A stretch of DNA of 8,446 bases from DATLZC01 sp037444005 (GCA_037444005.1 JBBING010000096.1:1-8446); one strand, 5' to 3'. Counted from the stretch's first letter, positions 1-4,907 are shown. Numbers and translations are program-made. Notes: generated by a model from the sequence alone, not told the origin.

Positions 1-949
1 CACCGGCCATCACCAGGAACATGACGCCCAACATGACATAAAATCCCAGGTCCCAGTGCAGGCCCGGGATGTTCTTCGAGAAGTTGGTGCCGTAGATGCT
101 CGACACGATGGTCGCGGGCAGGAAGAGCGCGCCGACCACCGCCAGCGTCTTCATCACTTCGTTCGTGCGGTTGTTCAGCGACGACAGGTACAGGTTGAGG
201 GCGCTGTCAGCGAACTCGCGCAGCGTCTCCACCATCTCCTCGGTGCGGACTACGTGGTCGTACACGTCCCGAAAGTACAACTGGGTCTCGGGGCGGATGA
301 GCGCGGGGTACTCCCCGCGAGCGAAGCGGGCCATGACGTCGCGGGTAGGGAGCATCGTGTGGCGCAGGCGCTGGGCGTTACGCTTGAGGTGGAGCACGTC
401 CTCCAGCGTGCGCTCGGTCGGCGCGCGGATGACCTCTTCTTCCAGGCGCTCGAGGGCGTCGGTCATGTCGGCGAGGGCGGGCGCGAAGTCGTCCACGAGC
501 TGGTCGATGAGGTGGTGGGCCACCCAGTCGGGCCCACGGCTCAGCAGGCGGAGCGCGGGGTCGTCGACCAGTCCGCGCACGCGCGTCACCGCCGGCAGCG
601 GCCGCCGGTGAAAGGTCACGACGAACGTCTGGCCGATGAACAGATCGAGCTCCGTGACGGCGATGCGGTGTGTCGTGGCGGCGTAGTCGATGGCCTGCAC
701 GATGACGAACAGGTAGCCGTCATAGACCTCCGCCTTCGGCGGGTCCACAAGCTCGTTGAAGCAGTCGTCGATGGGCAGGTGGTGGAAGCGGAAGACGTCG
801 CGCAGGAGCGGCTCGCCCTCGGAACGCACGACGCCCTCGAGGTCGACCCAGACGCAGCCTTCGCCCGAGGCCAGGGCCCGCGCGAGCTCGTCGGGGGCGA
901 GGTCGCGTCGCAAAGTGCCGTCGGGGGCGCTGTAGTACGTCGCGATCAT
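1..949 (-). CDS. corA: CorA-family Mg2+/Co2+ transporter, C-terminus cut by window edge
   Basis: CorA proteins are pentameric inner-membrane channels for Mg2+ (and Co2+/Ni2+), with a large cytoplasmic N-terminal domain, a long stalk helix and two C-terminal membrane helices. The minus frame from ATG at 949 is open for 316 codons to the edge. It starts MIATYYSAPDGTLRRD, has the acidic N-terminal alpha/beta part, then a long charged helix (about residues 140-260), TM1 (about 268-287, VVGALFLPATIVSSIYG) and the start of TM2 (about 303-316, FYVMLGVMFLVMAG). Probably only 10-25 residues are missing. The signature after TM1 is YGTNF at residues 286-290, where the family almost always has YGMNF; ZntB-type relatives have GIN. 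The fold is intact, so this looks like a real variant and not a decayed gene. No Shine-Dalgarno sequence is visible before the start. The gene diverges from prs. Family assignment is firm; ion preference is open because of the GTN. Confidence 0.94.
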   Translation of the reverse strand, partial: MIATYYSAPDGTLRRDLAPDELARALASGEGCVWVDLEGVVRSEGEPLLRDVFRFHHLPIDDCFNELVDPPKAEVYDGYLFVIVQAIDYAATTHRIAVTELDLFIGQTFVVTFHRRPLPAVTRVRGLVDDPALRLLSRGPDWVAHHLIDQLVDDFAPALADMTDALERLEEEVIRAPTERTLEDVLHLKRNAQRLRHTMLPTRDVMARFARGEYPALIRPETQLYFRDVYDHVVRTEEMVETLREFADSALNLYLSSLNNRTNEVMKTLAVVGALFLPATIVSSIYGTNFSKNIPGLHWDLGFYVMLGVMFLVMAG

Positions 950-960
950 GAGCGCGCGCG

Positions 961-979
961 GGGCCGGGCGCGCCGGCCC
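961..979 (-). promoter_or_regulatory. Strong GC hairpin in the corA 5' leader
   Basis: GGGCCGG and CCGGCCC form a perfect 7-bp inverted repeat around a 5-base GCGCG loop. It lies 11 bases upstream of the corA ATG and downstream of its proposed promoter, so it would be in the mRNA leader, in the place of a ribosome binding site. It may limit translation. The sequence shows no link to a known Mg2+ riboswitch. Confidence 0.5.
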
Positions 980-991
980 GGCGTCACGGCG

Positions 992-1020
992 GTTATACAC
1001 GCGCGGGGAGCGGGCGTCCA
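992..1020 (-). promoter_or_regulatory. Probable corA promoter
   Basis: On the minus strand TGGACG (1020-1015, 4 of 6 to TTGACA) is followed after 17 bases by TATAAC (997-992, 5 of 6 to TATAAT). Transcription would start near 985 and give a leader of roughly 36 bases that contains the GC hairpin at 961-979. Confidence 0.5.
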
Positions 1021-1061
1021 GCGCTTATGGTCAAGCGCCCGGAGGAAGCGGGCACGGACGT

Positions 1062-1090
1062 TTGAGGCACGGGCGTCGCGATGCTATAGT
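1062..1090 (+). promoter_or_regulatory. Probable prs promoter
   Basis: TTGAGG (1062-1067), 17 bases, then TATAGT (1085-1090). The -10 box is preceded by TGC (1082-1084), an extended -10. This is the best housekeeping-type promoter in the window. Transcription would start near 1097, leaving a leader of about 57 bases before the TTG start of prs. Confidence 0.65.
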
Positions 1091-1130
1091 GCGCCTGCCC
1101 GCCGCGGGCCGCGGCGAGTCCATGGTCGGA

Positions 1131-1143
1131 GCCTCCGGGAGGC
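1131..1143 (+). promoter_or_regulatory. Self-complementary ribosome binding site of prs
   Basis: The Shine-Dalgarno GGGAGG (1137-1142) lies 11 bases before the TTG at 1154. It is the right half of a GCCTCC-G-GGAGGC mirror palindrome, so the anti-Shine-Dalgarno CCTCC sits directly beside it. A small hairpin (GCCT/AGGC with a 5-base loop) could mask part of the site. The Shine-Dalgarno supports the TTG as the start; the hairpin role is speculative. Confidence 0.4.
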
Positions 1144-1153
1144 CCAGTCCGTT

Positions 1154-2095
1154 TTGTATTCCGACCTCGCCATCTTCAGCGGCAACGCCCATCCCGACCT
1201 GGCGCAGAGCATCTGTCGCTATCTCGAGATGCCGTTAGGCCAGGCCGAGGTCTTCCAGTTCAGCAACGAGAACATCTTCGTCCGCATCCTCGAGAACGTC
1301 CGCCAGCGCGACGTCTTCATCATCCAGCCCATCGTCTCGCCGGTGAACACGCGGCTCATGGAGCTGCTCATCATGATCGACGCCTTCAAGCGGGCGTCGG
1401 CCGGGCGCATCACGGCCGTGGTCCCGTACTACGCCTACGGGCGCAGCGACAAGAAGGACCAGCCCCGTGTGCCCATCACCGCGCGGCTCGTGGCCAACCT
1501 CATCGAGACCGCGGGGGCCGACCGCGTGCTCACCATGGACCTGCACGCCGGGCAGATCCAGGGCTTCTTCAACATCCCGGTGGACGAGCTCACGGCGCTG
1601 TACATCCTGGGGCGGTACTTCAATGAGAAGAAGATCCCGAATCTCACGGTCGTGGCCACGGATGTGGGCGACGCCAAGCGGGCGCGGAACCTGGCGCGGC
1701 TCGTCGGGGCGCCGCTCGCCATCGTCGAGAAGGCCCGCGTGGGCAACGAAGAGCGCGTACAGGCGCTGAACATCATCGGCGACGTGCGCGACCGCTACGT
1801 CCTCATCGCCGACGACGAGATCGACACCGGCGGGACCATGATCGCGGCGGTGCAGTGCGTGCTGGAGTCGGGCGCGCGGGGCGTGACCGCCGCCTGCGTG
1901 CACCCCATCCTGTCGGGGGACGCGGCGCAGCGGCTGGCGGCGATCCCCATCGACGAGCTCGTGATGACCGACACCATCCCCCTGCCGTCGCACAAGCGGC
2001 ACGAGAAGTTCACCGTCCTCACCGTCGCGCCCCTGATCGGCGAGGCCATCGCCCGCATCCACCGGGGCGACTCCGTCGGCGCCCTGTTCCAGTAG
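1154..2095 (+). CDS. prs: Ribose-phosphate pyrophosphokinase (PRPP synthetase)
   Basis: Makes 5-phosphoribosyl-1-pyrophosphate from ribose 5-phosphate and ATP, the precursor of nucleotides, histidine, tryptophan and NAD; cytoplasmic. The 313-residue product has the usual family length and both phosphoribosyltransferase-type halves. Visible landmarks: the N-terminal FSGNAHPDLA, the loop PYYAYGRSDKKDQPR (R97-Q103; classical enzymes have YARQDRK), the MDLHAGQIQGFF segment with H131, ATDVGDAKRARNLA (classical SPDxGGxxRA) and the PRPP-binding ADDEIDTGGT (residues 219-228; usually DDxIDTGGT). These changes fit a divergent branch recalled from Chloroflexota and some other phyla. The TTG start is chosen because the protein then begins MYSDLAIFSGN as the family does, and GGGAGG lies 11 bases upstream. 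The frame stays open far upstream only because it runs opposite corA. It has its own promoter. It ends 10 bases from the stop of the converging LRR remnant. Confidence 0.95.
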   Translation: MYSDLAIFSGNAHPDLAQSICRYLEMPLGQAEVFQFSNENIFVRILENVRQRDVFIIQPIVSPVNTRLMELLIMIDAFKRASAGRITAVVPYYAYGRSDKKDQPRVPITARLVANLIETAGADRVLTMDLHAGQIQGFFNIPVDELTALYILGRYFNEKKIPNLTVVATDVGDAKRARNLARLVGAPLAIVEKARVGNEERVQALNIIGDVRDRYVLIADDEIDTGGTMIAAVQCVLESGARGVTAACVHPILSGDAAQRLAAIPIDELVMTDTIPLPSHKRHEKFTVLTVAPLIGEAIARIHRGDSVGALFQ

Positions 2096-2105
2096 GGCCG
2101 GGCGA

Positions 2106-2351
2106 TCAACGGTAGATCTCGCACCCGGGCAGCGCCCTGCGCAGCCACGCCACCCCGGCGTCCGTGACCTCGGTGTCCGACAGGTGGAGCTCGTGCAGCT
2201 GTGTGAGGCCTGCGAGGTGCGGGAGGCCGGCGTCGGTGATCTCGGTCCACGAAAGGTACAGCTCGCGCAGTTCCGTGAGGCCTGCGAGGTGCGCGAGGCA
2301 ACGGGCCCTACGCGGACGGGCCGCCCCCTGTGGCGGGCGGGTATACGGCAC
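2106..2351 (-). pseudogene. 3' remnant of a leucine-rich-repeat protein
   Basis: The minus frame ending at 2106 encodes two 24-residue leucine-rich repeats of the pattern HLAGLTxLxELxLSxTExTDAG, then a closing GVAWLRRALPGCEIYR. That ending is recalled as typical of bacterial LRR proteins of the planctomycete type, so the C-terminus looks intact. The front is missing: a GTG at 2351 would give 81 residues, with 17 non-LRR residues, no signal peptide and no ribosome binding site, and further upstream the frame only runs opposite vapB1. I read it as the tail of a larger gene replaced by the vapBC1 insertion. A short functional LRR protein is possible but less likely. The coding range given is the GTG-bounded maximum. 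It converges on prs with 10 bases between stops. Confidence 0.6.
2148..2291 (-). repeat. Two 72-bp tandem repeats encoding the LRR units
   Basis: Units at 2220-2291 and 2148-2219 match at 56 of 72 positions by hand alignment; the first 17 bases read on the minus strand are identical. Each encodes one 24-residue leucine-rich repeat, so the repeat is coding and the result of unit duplication. Confidence 0.75.
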
Positions 2352-2383
2352 GGAGGGCAGTGCGGAGCGACGAGCGCCGCGGG

Positions 2384-2412
2384 TGGCACATGGGCCGTAA
2401 ATGTGGCATACT
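2384..2412 (+). promoter_or_regulatory. vapBC1 promoter with overlapping operator-like inverted repeat
   Basis: TGGCACAT (2384-2391) and ATGTGGCA (2401-2408) form an inverted repeat with one mismatch and 9 bases between arms. The right arm runs into CATACT (2407-2412), a plausible -10; GTGGCA (2383-2388) could be the -35 at 18 bases. The ATG of vapB1 lies 9 bases after the -10, so the mRNA would be leaderless or nearly so, which fits the absence of a Shine-Dalgarno. Antitoxins of this type commonly repress their own promoter by binding such a dyad. Confidence 0.5.
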
Positions 2413-2421
2413 GGCGTCGCT

Positions 2422-2691
2422 ATGGCACGACGACCGAGAGCGGAGGTGCGCGTGGGCCCGCAGGGCAGGGTGGTCATTCCCGCCGCCCTTCGCCGGGAGC
2501 TCGGACTGCGGCCCGGCGACAGGTTGCTGGCGCGGGTCGAGGACGGCCAGATCGTGCTGGAGACCCGTGAGGCCATCATGGCGAGGATCAAAGCGCGCTT
2601 CGCGGCCGCCGTGCCCCCGGGCGTGAGCCTGGTCGACGAACTGATCGCCGAAAGGCGCGCCGAGGCGCGTCGTGAGGAAGAGCAGCCGTGA
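2422..2691 (+). CDS. vapB: VapB-type antitoxin, AbrB/SpoVT swapped-hairpin family
   Basis: An 89-residue antitoxin expected to bind and neutralise the toxin encoded right after it and to repress the operon. Residues 7-48 carry the AbrB/MazE-like beta-barrel signature: AEVRVGPQGRVVIPAALRRE, then LGLRPGDRLLARVEDGQIVL. The charged tail (about 68-89, ending RREEEQP) is the probable toxin-binding segment. The ATG at 2422 is preferred over one at 2401, because the domain begins a few residues later and the proposed -10 box lies between the two. The stop TGA overlaps the vapC1 GTG by four bases (GTGA), typical translational coupling. The pairing with a PIN toxin makes VapB the best name. Confidence 0.88.
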   Translation: MARRPRAEVRVGPQGRVVIPAALRRELGLRPGDRLLARVEDGQIVLETREAIMARIKARFAAAVPPGVSLVDELIAERRAEARREEEQP

Positions 2692-3080
2692 ACGGCGGGC
2701 CGGCGGTCGTGCTGGACGCGTCGGCGCTGCTGGCGGCCGTGCGGGCCGAGCCAGGCGGCGACCGGGTCGAATCCCAGATCGGCGTGGCGGCGATGTGCGC
2801 GGTGAACTGGGCGGAGGTCGCGCAGAAGAGCCTCGCCTACGGCATCGATCCGGCGGCGCTGCGGGCAGACCTCGCCGCTGCGGGGCTGGCCATCGTGCCC
2901 TTCACTGCGGAAGATGCGGAGCGTTCCGCGCAACTCTGGACGAAGACCCGGCCTCTCGGCCTGTCGCTGGCGGACCGTGCGTGTCTCGCGCTGGCGTTGC
3001 GACTCCGTGTGCCGGCCTTCACCGCCGACCGATCCTGGGCGGAGCTCGACGTGGGCGTGGACGTGGAGGTCGTACGCTAG
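2688..3080 (+). CDS. vapC: VapC-type PIN-domain ribonuclease toxin (copy 1)
   Basis: PIN-domain toxins cut RNA (often tRNA or rRNA) with Mg2+ or Mn2+ held by conserved acids, and stop translation when freed from the antitoxin. This 130-residue protein has the full set: D10 (VVLDASALLA), E43 (NWAEV), D96 (SLADRACLALA) and D114 (FTADRSW). The length is usual for the family. The start is the GTG at 2688, within the stop of vapB1, so the two are translationally coupled. The last codons (DVGVDVEVVR) recur as a detached fragment before secA at 5629-5663. The gene converges with vapC2, 19 bases away. It looks functional. Confidence 0.92.
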   Translation: MNGGPAVVLDASALLAAVRAEPGGDRVESQIGVAAMCAVNWAEVAQKSLAYGIDPAALRADLAAAGLAIVPFTAEDAERSAQLWTKTRPLGLSLADRACLALALRLRVPAFTADRSWAELDVGVDVEVVR

Positions 3081-3086
3081 GTTGAG

Positions 3087-3100
3087 GCGGCGTGCGCCGC
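3087..3100. terminator. Shared hairpin between the converging vapC genes
   Basis: GCGGC (3087-3091), loop GTGC, GCCGC (3096-3100): a perfect short stem in the 19-bp gap between the two stops, running up to the vapC2 stop codon. It is symmetrical and could serve both operons. It has no T-run, so intrinsic termination is uncertain. Confidence 0.35.
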
Positions 3101-3507
3101 TACGGCGGCGGCGCTGTGCGCACGTCGAGACCGTCCGCCGGGAAGCGCTCATCGACCGAGTACACGACACCGACGCCGGACGACCGCGCGGCGGCCCAGA
3201 CCATCGCGTCGGCGAAGGACAGGCGGCCCGACGGCCTGCACAGCAGGAGCGCCTGAAGCACGGCCGCTTTGTCGAGTCCCACCGTCGCAATGTTCTTCTT
3301 CTGGACGAAGGCGACGAGATGGTCGACCACGATGGGCCGTGGTACCCGGTACACCGAGGTCAAGACGTACGGCGTCTCCGCGAGCACGACGCCGGTGACG
3401 CCGAGAGGGCCGATTCGGTCGATGACCCGCGCCGCGCGGTCAGCGAGCTCGGGCGGGTCGCGGGTGAGATAGCGGACCACCATGCTGGTGTCCAGCAGGC
3501 CGTTCAA
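3100..3507 (-). CDS. vapC: VapC-type PIN-domain ribonuclease toxin (copy 2)
   Basis: A second PIN-domain toxin, 135 residues, not a close copy of the first. The acid residues are D6 (GLLDTSMVVRYL), E44 (LAETPYVLTSVY), D100 (SFADAMVWAAA) and D119 (YSVDERF), so the active site is complete. The start is a TTG at 3507. AGAGGA lies about 10 bases upstream, overlapping the vapB2 stop region, and the protein then begins MNGLLDTS, as PIN toxins do. It follows vapB2 by 15 bases in the same operon. Tail-to-tail orientation with vapC1 means the two operons could interfere by convergent transcription. Different sequence implies that the two antitoxins probably do not cross-neutralise; that is inference. 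Confidence 0.9.
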   Translation of the reverse strand: MNGLLDTSMVVRYLTRDPPELADRAARVIDRIGPLGVTGVVLAETPYVLTSVYRVPRPIVVDHLVAFVQKKNIATVGLDKAAVLQALLLCRPSGRLSFADAMVWAAARSSGVGVVYSVDERFPADGLDVRTAPPP

Positions 3508-3522
3508 TCTCCCTGAGTCCTC

Positions 3523-3774
3523 TCAGTGACGCGCCGGGCCGCCCGCTTCCAGGCTCGCTCTCGCGCGGCGTCCCAGCGCTCGGGGGAGACGCGCGCGGAT
3601 GTGGCGGGCGAGGCTTCCCTTCAGAGACGCCTCGTGCTCCGGCGGCACGAAATAGACCTCGATGTGGTCACCGGCCAGGCGCTGGAGCGCGATCCAGCCG
3701 GGCTTCACCCCTAGGCGGTCCCGGAGTTCCTTGGCGACGACGATCTGGCCCTTGGGGCCGACGAGATAGGGCAC
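3523..3774 (-). CDS. vapB: VapB-type antitoxin, AbrB-like (copy 2)
   Basis: An 83-residue protein starting at GTG 3774. AGAGGTG lies 5 bases upstream. The N-terminal half shows the AbrB/SpoVT swapped-hairpin pattern VGPKGQIVVAKELRDRLGVK, then PGWIALQRLAGDHIEVYFVP. Its C-terminal half is arginine- and alanine-rich (ARHIRARLPRALGRRARASL) and would wrap the toxin. It has little in common with vapB1 outside the domain signature (GPxGQ/RxVI/VxxxLR). It leads the vapBC2 operon and is the likely autorepressor at the direct repeats just upstream. Confidence 0.83.
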   Translation of the reverse strand: MPYLVGPKGQIVVAKELRDRLGVKPGWIALQRLAGDHIEVYFVPPEHEASLKGSLARHIRARLPRALGRRARASLEAGGPARH

Positions 3775-3793
3775 AGTCGCACCTCTGGCCTCG

Positions 3794-3825
3794 AGTATAA
3801 CTAAGCGCCAAAAGGTTAGACTAAG
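3794..3825 (-). promoter_or_regulatory. vapBC2 promoter region with 20-bp-spaced direct repeats
   Basis: On the minus strand TATACT (3799-3794) is a good -10, 19 bases before the GTG start. No good -35 is seen. On the plus strand GTATAACTAAG (3795-3805) and GTTAGACTAAG (3815-3825) match at 8 of 11 positions and are exactly 20 bp apart, about two helical turns, so both would face the same side of the DNA. CTAA/TTAG (3801-3804, 3815-3818) add a weak dyad. This suits an antitoxin operator that also covers the -10 box. Confidence 0.45.
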
Positions 3826-3843
3826 TCCGCGCTGCTTTGAGCC

Positions 3844-3881
3844 GTACCTCGCGACCCCATGGCGCGCGATCGTGCTATCAT
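3844..3881 (+). promoter_or_regulatory. Promoter-like stretch before the LuxR-type gene, repeated before secA
   Basis: It ends in TGCTATCAT (3873-3881), an extended -10 box (TGn plus TATCAT). No -35 is evident. Transcription from here would start near 3888 and give a leader of about 40 bases to the ATG at 3928. The whole 38-bp stretch aligns without gaps to 5672-5709 before secA at 29 of 38 positions, with the first 11 bases identical. Confidence 0.45.
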
Positions 3882-3927
3882 AGGCGCCTCATAGCGTTCA
3901 TCCTGCCGGGAGAGGGGCGGGCGCCGC

Positions 3928-4149
3928 ATGAGAGGGCTGATCGACTGCACCCCGTGCCAGTACGAGATCGCGAGGCGCGTGGCTGAGGGCCTGAGCAACC
4001 CCGAGATCGCCGAGCGTCTCGGCGTGTCCATCAACACCGTCAAGTTCCATCTGAAGGAGCTCTACAACCGCATCGGCAGCCCGTCGCGATCTTACCTGGC
4101 GTCAGAGTTCTCGAAAGGCCACCTGTGGGTGCGAGGACGCAAACATTAG
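3928..4149 (+). CDS. Stand-alone LuxR/NarL-type (GerE) helix-turn-helix protein
   Basis: A 73-residue DNA-binding domain of the LuxR/NarL/FixJ type, with no receiver or ligand-binding domain; it probably acts as a dimeric transcription factor. The recognisable run is IARRVAEGLSNPEIAERLGV (residues 14-33), then SINTVKFHLKELYNRIGSPS, against the family pattern LTPREREVLxLxAxGxSNxEIAxxLxxSxxTVKxHLxxIxxKLxxxxR. It is intact from first to last helix. The usual LTPRE start of the domain is replaced by CTPCQ, placing cysteines at 7 and 10. The ATG is preceded by GGGAGAGGGG about 10-12 bases upstream. Its stop codon forms part of the first of two dyads that precede the protease gene, which makes autoregulation and control of the downstream genes plausible. 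The GC-rich codon use resembles the housekeeping genes more than the next gene does. Confidence 0.85.
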   Translation: MRGLIDCTPCQYEIARRVAEGLSNPEIAERLGVSINTVKFHLKELYNRIGSPSRSYLASEFSKGHLWVRGRKH

Positions 4150-4162
4150 GGTATTTGCCCTA
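4147..4162. promoter_or_regulatory. Dyad TAGGG-N6-CCCTA at the end of the LuxR-type gene
   Basis: A perfect 5-bp inverted repeat around TATTTG. The first arm includes the TAG stop of the LuxR-type gene. Candidate regulator binding site or weak transcript-end hairpin; there is no T-run. Confidence 0.4.
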
Positions 4163-4175
4163 GAAACCCGGAAAA

Positions 4176-4191
4176 CTACCCAATCGGGTAG
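4176..4191. promoter_or_regulatory. Dyad CTACCC-AATC-GGGTAG upstream of the protease gene
   Basis: A perfect 6-bp inverted repeat with a 4-base centre, 29 bp centre-to-centre from the previous dyad. A weak promoter follows: GGGACA (4191-4196, 4 of 6), 17 bases, TATGCA (4214-4219, 3 of 6). With a start near 4226 the dyad centre is at about -42, the usual position of a class II activator. The upstream LuxR-type protein is the obvious candidate ligand; this is inference. Confidence 0.45.
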
Positions 4192-4216
4192 GGACAGGAA
4201 ATCCGCGGGCAGCTAT

Positions 4217-4229
4217 GCATCGTTGATGC
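4217..4229 (+). other. Small hairpin before the protease ribosome binding site
   Basis: GCATC-GTT-GATGC, a 5-bp stem with a 3-base loop, at the expected 5' end of the protease mRNA. A comparable small stem (GACAC-GCG-GTGTC, 4875-4887) precedes the next gene. These may stabilise the mRNA, or they may be chance. Confidence 0.25.
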
Positions 4230-4251
4230 GAAGTAACCGAGGGAGGACGTG

Positions 4252-4872
4252 ATGAAGCGCACCATGCTCGCTGCGATGGCGGTTGGCATTGCCGGTTTCG
4301 GTTTCCTGTTGCTTTGGCAGGCTGCGCGCGCGGCGGTAGTCGAACCCCACGGTGCCGGAGCCAGCGGAGTGCCCTACGACTCGCGCGCGATCTGCCTTCG
4401 CAACGATACTTCCTACGCAACAGAGTTCAACGCGGCCATGAACCGGTGGAATAGCCAATTGGGGAGCACTTGGTTACGTAATGAGGTGCCAGGGTCGTGT
4501 GTTGATGGGCATCTCGCCTATACTGGGTCGCAACAGGATCTTAGCTGGGCTGCATGGTTTGGCGTGGCTTCCTGCTTGGACGTCGCTAGGGGCAACTCGG
4601 AGGCGTTCAATTCCCGGGCATTTCAATACGGACATCATTGGCTGAACAACGATAGCCGCTTCACTGTCATCTGCTTGAATACGGCCAGCCAATTCCCCAG
4701 GAAGTTTCAGAACGTTAGCACAGAAACAAAGATCAAAGGGCTAACTCATGAACTTGGGCACGGGCTGCATCTGGATCATGACACGACAGGCGCGATGGAT
4801 ACGTGCTGGTGCAAGAGTATCTCGGGTGATGAGGTCTGGGCGGTTGGCGTCACCTATGCAAGCCCGCCGTAG
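4252..4872 (+). CDS. Secreted metzincin-like zinc metalloprotease
   Basis: A 206-residue exported protein predicted to be a zinc endopeptidase. Residues 1-28 form a signal peptide (KR, then a hydrophobic core, then AARA-A). The zinc site is HELGHGLHLDH (H166, E167, H170, H176), in the HExxHxxxxxH spacing of metzincins such as matrixins, followed six residues later by M182 in GAMDT, a likely Met-turn. The glycine usual at the eighth motif position is H173. Six cysteines (48, 83, 108, 141, 185, 187) could form three disulfides, fitting an extracytoplasmic protein. No propeptide cysteine switch is evident. ATG 4252 is chosen over the overlapping GTG 4249: GGAGG lies 5 bases upstream. Base composition falls to about 46% GC over 4621-4740, far below its neighbours, with A/T-ending codons, which suggests acquisition by transfer. 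The substrate is unknown. It is 35 bases from the next gene and probably cotranscribed with it. Confidence 0.85.
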   Translation: MKRTMLAAMAVGIAGFGFLLLWQAARAAVVEPHGAGASGVPYDSRAICLRNDTSYATEFNAAMNRWNSQLGSTWLRNEVPGSCVDGHLAYTGSQQDLSWAAWFGVASCLDVARGNSEAFNSRAFQYGHHWLNNDSRFTVICLNTASQFPRKFQNVSTETKIKGLTHELGHGLHLDHDTTGAMDTCWCKSISGDEVWAVGVTYASPP

Positions 4873-4874
4873 CC

Positions 4875-4887
4875 GACACGCGGTGTC
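4875..4887 (+). other. Small hairpin in the gap before the anchored-protein gene
   Basis: GACAC-GCG-GTGTC, a 5-bp perfect stem just after the protease stop and upstream of the Shine-Dalgarno GAAGGGGGAA (4891-4900) of the next gene. No T-run follows, so it is not a convincing terminator; it may be an mRNA-processing or stabilising stem. Confidence 0.25.
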
Positions 4888-4907
4888 ATGGAAGGGGGAA
4901 TAGCACG

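Noticed and set aside
56..1153. Long plus-strand open frame running into prs and giving a much longer protein
   Set aside because: It lies opposite corA, whose minus-strand protein has clear family features. The plus-strand translation (His/Arg/Glu-rich) has none, and prs homologues begin near 1154.
950..1153. M-box or other known riboswitch in the corA/prs spacer
   Set aside because: No multi-helix conserved core was recognisable; only simple hairpins are present, which I list as such.
1235..2389. Minus-strand open frame of about 384 codons opposite prs
   Set aside because: No recognisable domain, opposite a conserved gene, composition typical of antisense GC-rich frames.
2352..3290. Upstream extension of the LRR frame on the minus strand
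   Set aside because: This part runs opposite vapB1 and vapC1, which have intact family motifs, and its own translation is low-complexity with no LRR pattern.
4213..4458. Minus-strand small open frames opposite the protease start
   Set aside because: No ribosome binding site or family features; the plus-strand gene has a signal peptide and zinc motif.
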